Assembly: GCA_041391485.1 (NCBI GenBank)
Contig: JAWKNY010000015.1
Location: forward strand, 1-64,000
Length of the DNA: 64,000 nucleotides
Source: JACKAF01 sp041391485
Lineage (GTDB): Bacteria; Bdellovibrionota; FAC87; UBA2466; JACKAF01
Direction of reading: 5' to 3'
Shown: piece by piece, positions 46,445 through 56,465 of the stretch
How positions within the stretch are numbered: the first letter of the stretch is position 1
Layout of the letters: each line of letters begins with the position of its first letter
The notes under the pieces: generated by a model
The model's input: only the letters and a program-made list of their open reading frames with translations
The model's database searches: none
What the model was told of the DNA's origin: nothing
Translations under genes and position numbers: made by a program

Positions 46445-47323
46445 ATGAAGGTTTTAGTTCTCGGTGGAACACGGTTTTTTGGTAAACGCCTTGTGGAAAA
46501 GGCGGTCGCAGCAGGACACGACGTTACCGTTCTAACTCGCGGGCAATCCGGCACGAGCCCACAAGGTACAACAGAGCTCAAAGCCGATCGCAAAGACGCT
46601 GACACTCTTCGCAGAGCGCTTGGTAAAAACCATTGGGATGTCGTTTACGATCAGATTTGTTTTAACTCCGCCGAGGCCGCGATAGCAGAGGAGCTCTTTA
46701 GGGAACGGACGGGCCGCTACGTTTTTACTTCGTCCATGTCGGTTTTCCCCAAGGGCCCAGCTCGTGTGGAAGAGTCTTTCGATCCCAAGCTTCACCCGCT
46801 GGTCGTCGGAAGTGATTTTGAATACGCCGAAGGAAAACGCCAGGCCGAAGCCTACCTCTTTCAGAAATCTTCCTTACCGACAGTTTCGGTTCGGGTTCCG
46901 TGCGTTGTGGGAATGGACGACTACACTCGCCGCGTTCACTTTCACGTGGAGCGAACGCTCAAAGGTCTTCCGATATTCTTTCCAGTTCCCAACGCTCGGG
47001 TTTCGCTAATCCAATCAGAAGAAGCCGCAGACTTTCTTCTTTGGGCAGGCACACAGTTGCGTGAAACGGGCCTATTCAACGCAGCAGCAGATGGGCTAGT
47101 CGCTCTCAATGAAATGATGGCGTTGATTGGGGAGTTGACTGGCAAGCCGCCGCTTCTGGCCAATGAGAAAAGCTCCGAGAATCATTCTCCGTACGGTGTC
47201 CCCTCGGATATCTTCATGATTACGGAAAAAGCAAAGAGCTTGGGTTACCGATTTTCTAATTCAGCAGAGTGGTTTCCGTATCTTCTCAAACAGATAACGG
47301 CGGAGCTTCAGGAGCAGATCTAG
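46445..47323 (+). CDS. NAD-dependent epimerase/dehydratase-like SDR
   Basis: 292 residues. Rossmann motif GGTRFFG (8-14). SSMSVFP takes the place of the serine region; the YxxxK equivalent is YAEGKRQAE, consistent with an atypical extended SDR such as CSP41/isoflavone-reductase relatives. Substrate unknown. The last 38 bp overlap the DTW gene on the opposite strand. Confidence 0.75.
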   Translation: MKVLVLGGTRFFGKRLVEKAVAAGHDVTVLTRGQSGTSPQGTTELKADRKDADTLRRALGKNHWDVVYDQICFNSAEAAIAEELFRERTGRYVFTSSMSVFPKGPARVEESFDPKLHPLVVGSDFEYAEGKRQAEAYLFQKSSLPTVSVRVPCVVGMDDYTRRVHFHVERTLKGLPIFFPVPNARVSLIQSEEAADFLLWAGTQLRETGLFNAAADGLVALNEMMALIGELTGKPPLLANEKSSENHSPYGVPSDIFMITEKAKSLGYRFSNSAEWFPYLLKQITAELQEQI

Positions 47324-47935
47324 CCAAGGTCTCAATGGGAACCCCACGCGGCGCTTGCAGCTTTTCCAGAAAGCTTTCAAAGCTTCGATCGAGTTCGCCA
47401 TAAGTTGTCGGCTTGTCGCGGTACTCTTTCAGGATTTCCGACACCGCTTCCAGCGTGCAGATACAGGACTTCCTGGGTTGCCGAGACACGAAGCGGGATT
47501 TTTTTTCAGGCAAGGTCAGGATCAGCCGGTTCAAACGGAGCATCCAGGAATTGCGCCACCACAACGTCTTAGACTGTTTCCAGTTGCCATCGATCACGAC
47601 AATACCTTTGAGATCTCTAAGCCGCTTCTTTTGGGATAGTACATGCACCGTTTGGTTCTTCGGAAGACGTTCCGCTTCCTTCGCCTGCCCCACATAAAGC
47701 ACTCCCCAATCAGAGGGGTCGCGGCCTCACCCAGAGCGGCTCCCAAAGAGCGCCACGACAAACCTACCCGGTGGACCGCGTTAGGAAGCACCAAAGATAC
47801 CAACCGCGCGGTGCTACGGGGATTGCGGGCCTCCTGCGGGTGCTGCAGAACGAGCACTCGCAATCTAGACCTTACGGGATGGATCTCCTCGCAAAGGCAA
47901 AGGTTCTCGGGTTTCCAACATTGGGGGCACTTCAT
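47286..47935 (-). CDS. DTW-domain tRNA-uridine aminocarboxypropyltransferase (frameshifted)
   Basis: The enzyme uses SAM to modify uridine (acp3U) in tRNA. The N-terminal part has the zinc CPQCWKPENLCLC and LQHPQEARNPRSTAR; after a shift near 47695 the family motif appears as DGNWKQSKTL (D-T-W becomes D-N-W), then LWWRNSWMLRLNR. The two frames together give a complete 216-residue protein. Co-directional with no near neighbour. Confidence 0.8.
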
Positions 47936-47980
47936 GATGCACCCAATAGCAGTTTTAGAAGAATTGCGCCAGCCCGTCGC

Positions 47981-48742
47981 TCAGGGAAGGTAACGGCCGC
48001 GCTGGGCCCGGTAGACATGCTGGATGGCGCGCGCACTGAGCGCGCTATTGAAAACCATGACCTCGGCGATTTGCCCCACCCACTGCGAACCGCCCCACGC
48101 CGGGCCGTTGCCAATCATCCAGCTCGCCGTAGAGTCGGCACTGGCATTCTGGCAGCCCGCCCCACAGAGATGTTGGTATTCCCCTCAAGCGTGCCGTTGA
48201 CGTAAATGCGGTAGGTTCCCAAGGACTCACGAACCCCGACGAGGTGGTGAAAATTGCCATTGGCGATGTTCGTGCTGCCTTGTGCGCCCCACTCACACGA
48301 AGGGCCATCATTTGAAAAATAAGCATTCCCGTTTGAGGAGGCGGCGCCGGCCCACCAGCCCACATGAAGCGACATCGATCGATCGGTACCGGCGTTGCGA
48401 TTGAAACAACCATACCAGCCGCTGTATCCGTCGTACGCACCCAGGCAGAGATAGTCCAGTCACTGGTTCCAGCGGAGCCCATGCCGATGCCACCGATGAC
48501 GTCATTCGTTCCGTCAAAGGTAAGCGCCGGGTGAAAAGCCCAAAGTCCCCTCGTGCCGGGCACGTCACCCCAGCGCACGTCCCGTCAAAGTTATTCCCTG
48601 ATGCGTCGTAAAAGGTAGTGGCCCCTTCGGATTCATTGAGCGGCATCAGAAGGATGGGCCCCACATCGAGCTCATCGCCAGCGGCCCAACAAAGGTTAGA
48701 AAAAAAGAACGAAACTAAAAGGAGTCGCAATAGGGATTTCAT
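47981..48742 (-). CDS. Secreted LamG/concanavalin-type domain protein (frameshifted)
   Basis: A signal peptide (MKSLLRLLLVSFFFSNLCWA) precedes a single LamG-like jelly-roll: NESEGATTFYDASGNN, TFDGTNDVIGGIG, TISAWVRTTD, NFHHLVGVRESLGTYRIYVNG and, at the end, AEVMVFNSALSARAIQHVYR. The blocks lie in three frames, with indels near 48560, 48370 and 48160. Such domains bind sugars or proteins; no catalytic part is present. About 250 residues. Confidence 0.75.
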
Positions 48743-48873
48743 CGCCTAAGTATACTTCTCTTGAGAAGTCCCTCAAACAACGCGCCGCAGTCCTACCCGC
48801 TTGAAGGCTAACTCTCACAACCCTATAATAAACGCGCTACCGCAAATAGCGCCGTTGGGGGTTTCCAAACAAA

Positions 48874-51800
48874 TTGAAGCAGGTTCGTGCATTCACACCA
48901 CGCGTACTTACCCTCATGCTGTTTGGCTTAGGCCTTCTGCTTCCTGCCGCGCAGGCGAACCCTTACTTTCCTTACCTCGCTCTCGATGAATGGTCTTCAG
49001 GCGGAATCGTTGTGAGTGATCTCTCTGGCGACGACGACGTGTTGCGAACGGCACTTTATCTTACCGACGGCAGACTGCTTGCAGCAGGTCGCTCCGACAA
49101 TGGCAGCTTCAACGACATGATCGTGGTGCGTTTTCACCCGGACGGATCGCTTGATACGAGTTTTGATTCAGATGGAATAGCCACCGTCGCCTTCGGAGGT
49201 GGGGAAGCGATTGTGCACTCCATTGCCACCGATAGCCTGGGTCGCGCCGTGATTGTGGGCCGAGCTTGGGGCTTTTCCGACTACGATTTTGGCGTCGCGC
49301 GCTTACTCACTGACGGCAGCCTAGACACCTCGTTTGCCTCCATTGGATTTAGAACCGTCGACGTTGGCGGCAATGAATTTGGTAGAGCGGTATCCATACA
49401 AACCAACAACCGCATCCTCATCGCGGGCTACACAACGACGAGTAGCGCCTTCAACGTGGCGATGGTTCGTCTACTGTCTGATGGCTCTTTAGACAACAGT
49501 TACGACACCGACGGCATGGTGGTGACTTCGGTAAACGTCGGGGATGACGTCGTCACAAACATGGCCTTAGACACCCTGGGACGCGCCGTTGTGATTGGTA
49601 CGACCGACAATGGTACAAACAATGATTTTCTTGTCATGCGCTACCATACGAATGGGGCGCTTGATACGGGCTTTGGTACAGGCGGTATTGCTACGAAGAA
49701 CTTTGGGAATGACGATGTCGCCTGGGGCATGCAAATAGACACCGTTGGAAAGATTTATCTCGGGGGCCGAGTTTACTCGGGCTCTTCTTACCGAATGGGC
49801 CTTCAGATTCTAAACCCGGACGGGAGTGAAAGCAGCTCTGGTTCCTACTCAATTGCGTCGGGCGGCCTGCCGCGCAGCCTTTACATCGATGAGCAGGAAC
49901 GCATTGTACTGGGCGGGCGATCCTACAATGGAGCCAACTGGGACTACGGTCTTATCCGCATCTCGCAATCAGAAGGACTCTCTCAAACATTCGATACTGA
50001 CGGTGTGGCAACGGTAGATATCGTCAACGACGACTTCGCCTACGACTTAGCTTTTCAAACCGACGGAAAGATGGTGCTCGTCGGGAGAACTGATACCGGT
50101 GGTTTTTCAGATTTTGGCATCGTTCGTCTTCTCACCTCCGGCGCACTTGATACGGCTTTTAGCGGAGACGGCAAACAAAACACTGCCTTCGCCGCAGGTC
50201 GGCACGATATCGCCAACGCCGTCGCCATTCAAACAAACGGGCGCATCGTCGTCGCAGGGTTTACTGATGCCGGCGACAACGAGTTTGCGGTAGCGCGGTA
50301 CCTTACCAACGGAAACCTTGATACTTCCTTTAGCGGGGATGGGCTCAACACGGCCGATTTCGGATCGGGGCATGACATCGCCAACGCTGTTGCCATTCAA
50401 ACAAACGGGCGCATTGTTCTGGCGGGTTCGGCTTACAATGGCACCAACAACGACATCGCGGTCGCACGCTTTCACACGACCGGAGCTCTTGATACCACTT
50501 TTAGCGGCGACGGACGAGCCATCACTTCCATCGGCACTAGCGAAGATGCTGGCCACGCGATGGCGATTCAACCCGATGGGCGCATACTCGTAGCGGGCTA
50601 CGGAAAAATTGGGGGGAATGACCAATTTGCTGTGGTGCGCTTCCTTACCCGCGGGGCATTGGACACCTCATTTAGTGGTGACGGAAGGGTCAATACGGCG
50701 TTTGCAGGCAGCACGAGCGATGTCGCCTACGACATGGCTTTGCAAACCGATGGCAAGATTGTAGTGGGTGGCGTGTCTTACGGCACGAACGGGAAACTCT
50801 TTGCCCTCGCCCGTTACCTCACCAACGGAAACCTGGACACAAGTTTTAGCGGCGATGGCCTCGTGACTACCTCCGTCGCAACTGAAGGCGGCGCCCTAAA
50901 TGGGATTACCATTCTCTCCAACGGCAAAATTATGGCCGTCGGAAAAACATTGGAGCTCACCAACCGCATTGTAGCGGTCCGGTATACGACGAACGGGAAT
51001 CTGGATTCGAGTTTTGATAACGACGGTATTTTCTACTACTCCATAGGAAGTGGCGACGACATGGCCTTTGCCGTAAAGCAAGCCCCCAATGGAAGCGTCG
51101 CCATAGCGGGTGCGACGCATACGGGTTCCGAGTACGATTTCGCAGCACTGCTTTTTGGTGGCTTTGGTTCACTCGACAATAGCTTCGGCACCAACGGCCG
51201 AGTCATTACACCCATCGGTTCGGGAGACGATGACGCTCTAGCCATGCGGTACTACCGAGGCAAGACAGTCCTCATTGGCCGCACCGTCGTAGGAGCGAAC
51301 TGGGATATTGCACTCGCCCGCTACGACCAAAACGGATCCACCGCGGGCGGAGGCGCCGCAGATCCAAGCTTTGGCGGAACGGGACGTGTCGGTACGGACA
51401 TTGGCAACGACGATATGGCAAACGCCGCCGCGCGCGACTCTCAAAACCGTCTATTGATCGCGGGATACACAAACGACGGAACGGATCACAACTTTCTGAT
51501 CGCGCGCTATACGGAAGACGGGGTCTTAGACACCACTTTCCGCACGACCGGCATCACCACCGTCGCCGTTTCCTCCACCCACGATGCGGCAAATGCCGTC
51601 GCAGTCTTTTCAAATGGCGCAGTCGTCGCTGCAGGTTACCAGTACAATGGAACGGCCCAAGATTTTGCTGTCGTCAAAGTCACTAGCGCCGGGGTGCCCG
51701 ATACTACCTTCAGTGGAGACGGTATTGCGACGACATCTATCAATGCGGGAGACGATGTAGCGGAGGCCGTTGCGCTCTATACCGATGGCCGCGTGCTCGC

Positions 51801-52545
51801 GGTGGGCTCCACCGTATCGGGCGGCAACCGGCAATTTGCACTTGTACGCTACCTCTCCAATGGAAACCTAGACAATTCCTTCAGCGGGGATGGCATCCAG
51901 ACTCTTTCGCTAACCACCAACGGTGACACTTCGGCTTTTGCGGTTGTCCTCCAAAGTAACGGCAGAATTGTCGTGGGCGGCCGCGCGCACGACGCCGCTG
52001 GCAAACTTGTTGCCGTTGCCCGCTACCTTTCCAACGGCACACTCGACAACACCTTTAACGGAACTGGAAGCGTGGTCACCTCTCTCGGATCCAATGGTGC
52101 CGAACTGTATGGGCTGGCTGTAGACGAGGTGGGGTCCATCTTCGGCGTAGGACGCGCGTTTGGGATACGCGACAAACTAGCGGTGGTGGCCTACCTTTCA
52201 AACGGCACACTTGACGCCTCCTTTAGTGGAGATGGAATCGCAATCCTTTCCAATGGATCGCGTGATCTCGTCGGCAACAGCGTCGTCTTGGGCGGTGGTG
52301 GAAAACTTGTAGTCGGCGGCTTTACCCACAACGGCACCAATCTGGATGGCGCGGTGATACGGGTCCTGCCGAGTGGCACACTGGACACCACTTTTGACGG
52401 AGACGGGATCGCCATTCTAACCAATGGGGCCAACGACGATTTGATTATGGGAGTGGCGCTTTCCAAAGACGGGCGCATCTATGCCGCCGGCGGGAGCAAC
52501 AGCGGCAGCGAAACCGATGTGCTCGCGGCGCGCTTATTCCCCTAA
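48874..52545 (+). CDS. Giant secreted delta-60 repeat protein
   Basis: 1223 residues. A signal peptide ends at PAAQA. The mature chain is almost wholly about 20 units of 50-65 residues, each with GxIVVAG, a DFAVARYLTNG block and the closing LDTSFSGDG motif that defines the delta-60 repeat. These form beta-propeller-like folds in large extracellular proteins. The listed start is TTG 48874; ATG 48916 (MLFGLGLLL) is possible. The 3' end overlaps the SnoaL-like gene by 4 bp. No C-terminal sorting signal was seen. The frame is perfect over 3.7 kb. Confidence 0.85.
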   Translation: MKQVRAFTPRVLTLMLFGLGLLLPAAQANPYFPYLALDEWSSGGIVVSDLSGDDDVLRTALYLTDGRLLAAGRSDNGSFNDMIVVRFHPDGSLDTSFDSDGIATVAFGGGEAIVHSIATDSLGRAVIVGRAWGFSDYDFGVARLLTDGSLDTSFASIGFRTVDVGGNEFGRAVSIQTNNRILIAGYTTTSSAFNVAMVRLLSDGSLDNSYDTDGMVVTSVNVGDDVVTNMALDTLGRAVVIGTTDNGTNNDFLVMRYHTNGALDTGFGTGGIATKNFGNDDVAWGMQIDTVGKIYLGGRVYSGSSYRMGLQILNPDGSESSSGSYSIASGGLPRSLYIDEQERIVLGGRSYNGANWDYGLIRISQSEGLSQTFDTDGVATVDIVNDDFAYDLAFQTDGKMVLVGRTDTGGFSDFGIVRLLTSGALDTAFSGDGKQNTAFAAGRHDIANAVAIQTNGRIVVAGFTDAGDNEFAVARYLTNGNLDTSFSGDGLNTADFGSGHDIANAVAIQTNGRIVLAGSAYNGTNNDIAVARFHTTGALDTTFSGDGRAITSIGTSEDAGHAMAIQPDGRILVAGYGKIGGNDQFAVVRFLTRGALDTSFSGDGRVNTAFAGSTSDVAYDMALQTDGKIVVGGVSYGTNGKLFALARYLTNGNLDTSFSGDGLVTTSVATEGGALNGITILSNGKIMAVGKTLELTNRIVAVRYTTNGNLDSSFDNDGIFYYSIGSGDDMAFAVKQAPNGSVAIAGATHTGSEYDFAALLFGGFGSLDNSFGTNGRVITPIGSGDDDALAMRYYRGKTVLIGRTVVGANWDIALARYDQNGSTAGGGAADPSFGGTGRVGTDIGNDDMANAAARDSQNRLLIAGYTNDGTDHNFLIARYTEDGVLDTTFRTTGITTVAVSSTHDAANAVAVFSNGAVVAAGYQYNGTAQDFAVVKVTSAGVPDTTFSGDGIATTSINAGDDVAEAVALYTDGRVLAVGSTVSGGNRQFALVRYLSNGNLDNSFSGDGIQTLSLTTNGDTSAFAVVLQSNGRIVVGGRAHDAAGKLVAVARYLSNGTLDNTFNGTGSVVTSLGSNGAELYGLAVDEVGSIFGVGRAFGIRDKLAVVAYLSNGTLDASFSGDGIAILSNGSRDLVGNSVVLGGGGKLVVGGFTHNGTNLDGAVIRVLPSGTLDTTFDGDGIAILTNGANDDLIMGVALSKDGRIYAAGGSNSGSETDVLAARLFP

Positions 52546-53039
52546 ACCGGCTTACTGGTCCAAGATTGTCGGTAAAAGACTTTTCCTTCTGAATCCAGTA
52601 CCCAGTAATCGAAAAAGTCTACGTGAATGGGTTCTCCAAATTGGGTGCCCTCAAAAGTCCCGTGGAAAAAGTACTGGTTCCCCTTTATTGAGGCACCAAG
52701 CAAACGATGCTCGCCACGCAGGCGCTGCAAACGCTCGATAAAGAAATCGCGTACCGCTTTGGTTCCGACGAATTGCTCGCCGTTTCGGGTGTAGACGGGT
52801 TCGTTCGAGAACAGCACGAGGATCGCTTCCAGATCTCCGGCATCCACATTTCGGTAATAATCGAGCAGCGGTGCTAGCCGGGTGTCCTCCAGTGAAACCG
52901 CGAACGGGGCCTCCCCGAACATTGAAGAACAGTACCGGACAAAGTTGAGGGCCGTCGGCAACTCGAGCCGCGGATCGGACGGAGCGCCGTTTAGAACGCT
53001 TGTCAGGAAAACCAAAGCTATCAGCACGGCGGTTCGCAT
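52542..53039 (-). CDS. Secreted SnoaL/NTF2-like protein
   Basis: 165 residues with a short signal peptide (MRTAVLIALVFLTSVLNG). The core YYRNVDAGDLEAILVLF and FVGTKAVRDFFIERL has the NTF2-like cone fold of SnoaL-type proteins, which bind small molecules or isomerise ketosteroids. Active-site residues are not conclusive. Monocistronic, ending in a convergent 4-bp overlap. Confidence 0.65.
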   Translation of the reverse strand: MRTAVLIALVFLTSVLNGAPSDPRLELPTALNFVRYCSSMFGEAPFAVSLEDTRLAPLLDYYRNVDAGDLEAILVLFSNEPVYTRNGEQFVGTKAVRDFFIERLQRLRGEHRLLGASIKGNQYFFHGTFEGTQFGEPIHVDFFDYWVLDSEGKVFYRQSWTSKPV

Positions 53040-53191
53040 GGCTCACGCATGTAACACAGACCGGAGAAATGTGCTATCGGCGTTGGCAAATGAGCCGCGT
53101 AAAGGACTGAAATTCTTTAATTTCGCAATCTTCTATTGATTGAAGGCGCCGCGTTGCCTATTACTAAGGGTTTGCGGCCCTAGAACCTTGT

Positions 53192-55435
53192 ATGCAGTCG
53201 TTTTGGCTTTCAGTTTTTATCTGGCTGGCCTGTGTGCCCGCCATCGCGGTGGATTCTCTTTCCCGCTATCTCGAGGAAGGGAGCTTCCGCGTACTCACCA
53301 ATGAAGACGGGGAACACATTTGTGTGGACCCCATCTCACCGAGCTTTTACTTCGAACGTTGGGCGGTCGAGGATCCTCACGGAAATCGATACGTTCTCAA
53401 TCTCGCCCCTTCAATCCGTGTCCTGGAACACGTCGCCGTCCACCAGTTTTTAGAGGCGCTTGGGATCGAACACATCCCAGCGTACCCGGTCTTCGTAAAG
53501 CGCGGGATGAACGGAGTGCCCACCGCTGTGCGCGCACGAGAACTCGCGGCGACGGATCACGCCGATCAACCCCAGCTCGCCGCTCGCTACGGTGAAATAG
53601 GAGAAAGCGGCGAGTGGATTACGGCTTTTCTCCAACCGGAATGGGTAGATCTTAACCCCACGGAGCCGGCCGAGAATGGCGGTTTACCGCCAATGAATTT
53701 GGTTCAGCTTGAGGAGTTAGCAGAAGCCTACCTCGCTGCCCACGCGTTGCGGGGCCTTGGCTACTCAGTCAACATTATTAACGGCCACCCGCTGCTTACC
53801 TATGTGCGTGGACCCTTCCTTCAGGAAAATCTCACGAGCCAGCTGGCCTTAGAAAAGAATTTTTGGGATCGGGAAAAACACACGCAGTACTACCCCGCGG
53901 CTCAACTTTGGGAGCTGAATGATTCACAAGTCGCGCACTTCCTGCGGCACACGAGCGCTTTTATCAGTCGCCTCGAAGCTCTTAAGCGTGACAAGGTATT
54001 GGAACGCCTCTTTGCCAATTATTGTCGTGAGCTTGAGGCTTTTTGGGCCTCGCAGCCCTCGTCGCGTCGGCCTGCAAATTATACGAACGCACGGCTATTT
54101 AAGCTTTTCGACGATACCATCGATTCGATTCGAAGCGATTTTACGAACTATTTACGAAACCGCGTAGGCCGCAACTTCAAGCTGACGCCGCAATATTCCA
54201 CCACGGGCGGTGCCACCTTAACCCAGGTCGTAGTGGACACCCCTTTTGTGGCAACTCCCGACTGGGCACCTCCGCGAAACATTGTGGAACTCGCTCCGAT
54301 TGAAGAGCCCACGTCGCGCGACAACAAAGCCAAAGACATTCTGCTCGGCTTGGCCTTGGCGCGCGAAACCGATCGGTCTGCTGTACTGGCGCGCTGGAAG
54401 AATCCATCGTTTGATCCGATCCCCACGCTCTTAAGAGAGGCGACGAAGGAGAATAAGCTCCACCCGATCTACCAAGATCCTTTTCCAGGCCGTAGCCGAC
54501 TGGAAAACGCCGATCCCCCGCAGTTTTTTGTGAATATCCACGCCCCCCGCACGCTGCTAGTGGTGTCTCCGAATGACAGCGAAGGACGGTTGATTCAACA
54601 ATTCGCCATGCGACTCGGTCCGTACCTGAATCTATCGGTTTACCGTGGGGTACATGGACAAGGAGAGGCGCTCACGGATGACGATGCCTACGATATCCGT
54701 TTTTACGCCGAAGCCGGGGGCTACAAACGCATCATTCTCTGCGAATTCGGCGATACCAAGCGAAGCACTATCGATCTGATGCGCTTTACCGGACTGAACT
54801 CGATTATCCGTTTGGATCACCACCAAGACCGTTCACACCGTTTCTCGACGGCGGAACAGCTCTTTCACCTCTACAATTACCACCCGAGTCTCTCCGAGTA
54901 TCTGGTCGCCGCACGCGATCGTTCCGGGCCTTACGGCTTTAAAGACTTCGGTTACAGTGCCGAGCAGGCCGCGCATTACCTTGCCGCCTACGGGACGCGA
55001 GACACGGACAATTTACTCGAAAACTACCGCCCCTTCTTTCAGGAGCAGCCCAATCGAATATTCGAAGTCGATTACGAAGGTTCTGTGGAAGCGCTCAGCA
55101 CGCCATTTGCCATCGTAAGCTACCCCAATATCGCTCACGTCCTTTCCGTTGGTTATCACCGTTTGAGCTTTGTCGGCAGCGCGCCGGTTGTGACGCGTCT
55201 TCAAACCCAATTCGAAAAAGCAAATGGGCGCTGGCGACACCGGCAGTACATCGGCGGTGACCCTCGCGGGCCAATGTATTGGGTGGTGCGCGTCGATAGC
55301 CGTAAACAAAAGGAAGAGGCCCTGGTGCTCGCCCGCCAAACGATTTCCCAGTCACCGGAGCTCAAAGACTTTTGCTGGCAAGTCCTTGCCACCGAAGGGG
55401 GCACCCCCTTTCCTCGCCCGCAAACACGACGCTAA
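53192..55435 (+). CDS. Secreted two-domain protein with DHH-like C-terminal motifs
   Basis: 747 residues, intact, with a signal peptide (SVFIWLACVPAIA). Residues 35-330 start with NRYVLNLAPSIRVLEHVAVHQFLEALGIEHIPAYPV, which is weakly like the HipA/PI4K-type kinase lobe (K-to-E spacing, lGI..P pattern), though the catalytic residues are not certain. Residues 450-700 carry motifs in the order of DHH phosphoesterases: SPNDSEG (459-465), CEFGDT (517-522), IIRLDHHQD (538-546), ARDRSGPYG (574-582) and GGDPRGP (688-694). A secreted protein with this combination is not known to me. It lies 37 bp upstream of another secreted unknown. Function unknown. Confidence 0.6.
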   Translation: MQSFWLSVFIWLACVPAIAVDSLSRYLEEGSFRVLTNEDGEHICVDPISPSFYFERWAVEDPHGNRYVLNLAPSIRVLEHVAVHQFLEALGIEHIPAYPVFVKRGMNGVPTAVRARELAATDHADQPQLAARYGEIGESGEWITAFLQPEWVDLNPTEPAENGGLPPMNLVQLEELAEAYLAAHALRGLGYSVNIINGHPLLTYVRGPFLQENLTSQLALEKNFWDREKHTQYYPAAQLWELNDSQVAHFLRHTSAFISRLEALKRDKVLERLFANYCRELEAFWASQPSSRRPANYTNARLFKLFDDTIDSIRSDFTNYLRNRVGRNFKLTPQYSTTGGATLTQVVVDTPFVATPDWAPPRNIVELAPIEEPTSRDNKAKDILLGLALARETDRSAVLARWKNPSFDPIPTLLREATKENKLHPIYQDPFPGRSRLENADPPQFFVNIHAPRTLLVVSPNDSEGRLIQQFAMRLGPYLNLSVYRGVHGQGEALTDDDAYDIRFYAEAGGYKRIILCEFGDTKRSTIDLMRFTGLNSIIRLDHHQDRSHRFSTAEQLFHLYNYHPSLSEYLVAARDRSGPYGFKDFGYSAEQAAHYLAAYGTRDTDNLLENYRPFFQEQPNRIFEVDYEGSVEALSTPFAIVSYPNIAHVLSVGYHRLSFVGSAPVVTRLQTQFEKANGRWRHRQYIGGDPRGPMYWVVRVDSRKQKEEALVLARQTISQSPELKDFCWQVLATEGGTPFPRPQTRR

Positions 55436-55475
55436 CGTCCTTGTCAGTCGAACCCGGTTCTCCTACGCTTTCCGC

Positions 55476-56405
55476 ATGCGACGACTATTAGGCTTTGCCC
55501 TTGTCTTTTGTCTTTCGGCCAATGGAAAAACCACAGTTGTTGGAGAGACGTACCTGGCCCACACTACAGGCGACGAACTCCAGGTGTCCCCCGCCGCAAT
55601 CCATTCTTGGTCCTTTGAGCGCAACACTTGTGAGCTTTGGACGGAAAGAGACGGGAGGATTCTGGATCCCGGCGGGTCCGTACTTTTTGAAGGGAACTTT
55701 GTCTCTGATGTAAACGAGCATTCGGCGCTCGTCCTCCACAACAGTTTTTTGGAAAACCGGGAACTGCTAACCGGTAGCCTGCTGGCGACAACCGAACTCA
55801 ACGAAAGCGGCGCACTCCAGCGCGCCGTTAAAGCAGAAGGCCGATATTTCCTGCTCTTCCAAGGGCCTCGCCGACTCTGGGTTGAACGACGCACAAAGGA
55901 CTTGGAGCTGGAGCAAAGTATCGTCATCGCCGAGGGGCGGGATCTCTGGAGGGTTCCGAAGATAGTAAGCGCCGGAAATTCCATTTGGGTAGGCTTTAGT
56001 GTGACTTCTAACTCACATGCTTACAGCCCGGTCGTCGCAAGATTGGATTTCGGCGCCAAGATCCAAGAGTTCTTCTCCTGGCCGGACAAAGGGCTGCTCT
56101 TTGCCTTAGCCCCGTTTGGCAAAAACGTTCTAGCAAGCCGGGATATCCCGACGGCACCTTTTACGCTTCCCATCTATACGCACGTCGAACACCTAGCGGC
56201 TAATTCGCCCCCGGTTCGGCACTATTCGGCGGAAACCAATTGGTTCGTGGACGCGCTAGCGGCCGAGGCCGAGACGCTTTGGACGGCGGAGCGTTCCATT
56301 CACAGCGGAACAGGTTCGCGCTTGCGACGCCACGCTCAGCAAAAGGGGTTAGAAAAAGTGTGGCCTCTTCCCGAAGCGGTACGCGATCTCTGCGTCACTC
56401 CCTAG
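55476..56405 (+). CDS. Secreted protein of unknown function
   Basis: 309 residues from ATG 55476; a much longer frame upstream is inside the previous gene. It has a signal peptide (MRRLLGFALVFCLSANG), then many short strands with a WxxE-type pattern (SWSFERNTCELWTERDG), suggesting a beta-propeller-like fold. No family recognised. Forty bp after the DHH-like gene; probably co-transcribed. Confidence 0.55.
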   Translation: MRRLLGFALVFCLSANGKTTVVGETYLAHTTGDELQVSPAAIHSWSFERNTCELWTERDGRILDPGGSVLFEGNFVSDVNEHSALVLHNSFLENRELLTGSLLATTELNESGALQRAVKAEGRYFLLFQGPRRLWVERRTKDLELEQSIVIAEGRDLWRVPKIVSAGNSIWVGFSVTSNSHAYSPVVARLDFGAKIQEFFSWPDKGLLFALAPFGKNVLASRDIPTAPFTLPIYTHVEHLAANSPPVRHYSAETNWFVDALAAEAETLWTAERSIHSGTGSRLRRHAQQKGLEKVWPLPEAVRDLCVTP

Positions 56406-56465
56406 TCCGTTTTTTTTGTAATCGCGAAAGACAGTGGTATAAAACGTTCAGAACCGGAGGACGAT

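Noticed and set aside
53084..53100. Sigma54 promoter before the DHH-like gene (TTGGCAAATGAGCCGCG)
   Set aside because: GG-N10-GC spacing is right but the -12 box is CCGC and the distance to the start exceeds 90 bp; weaker than the three accepted sites.
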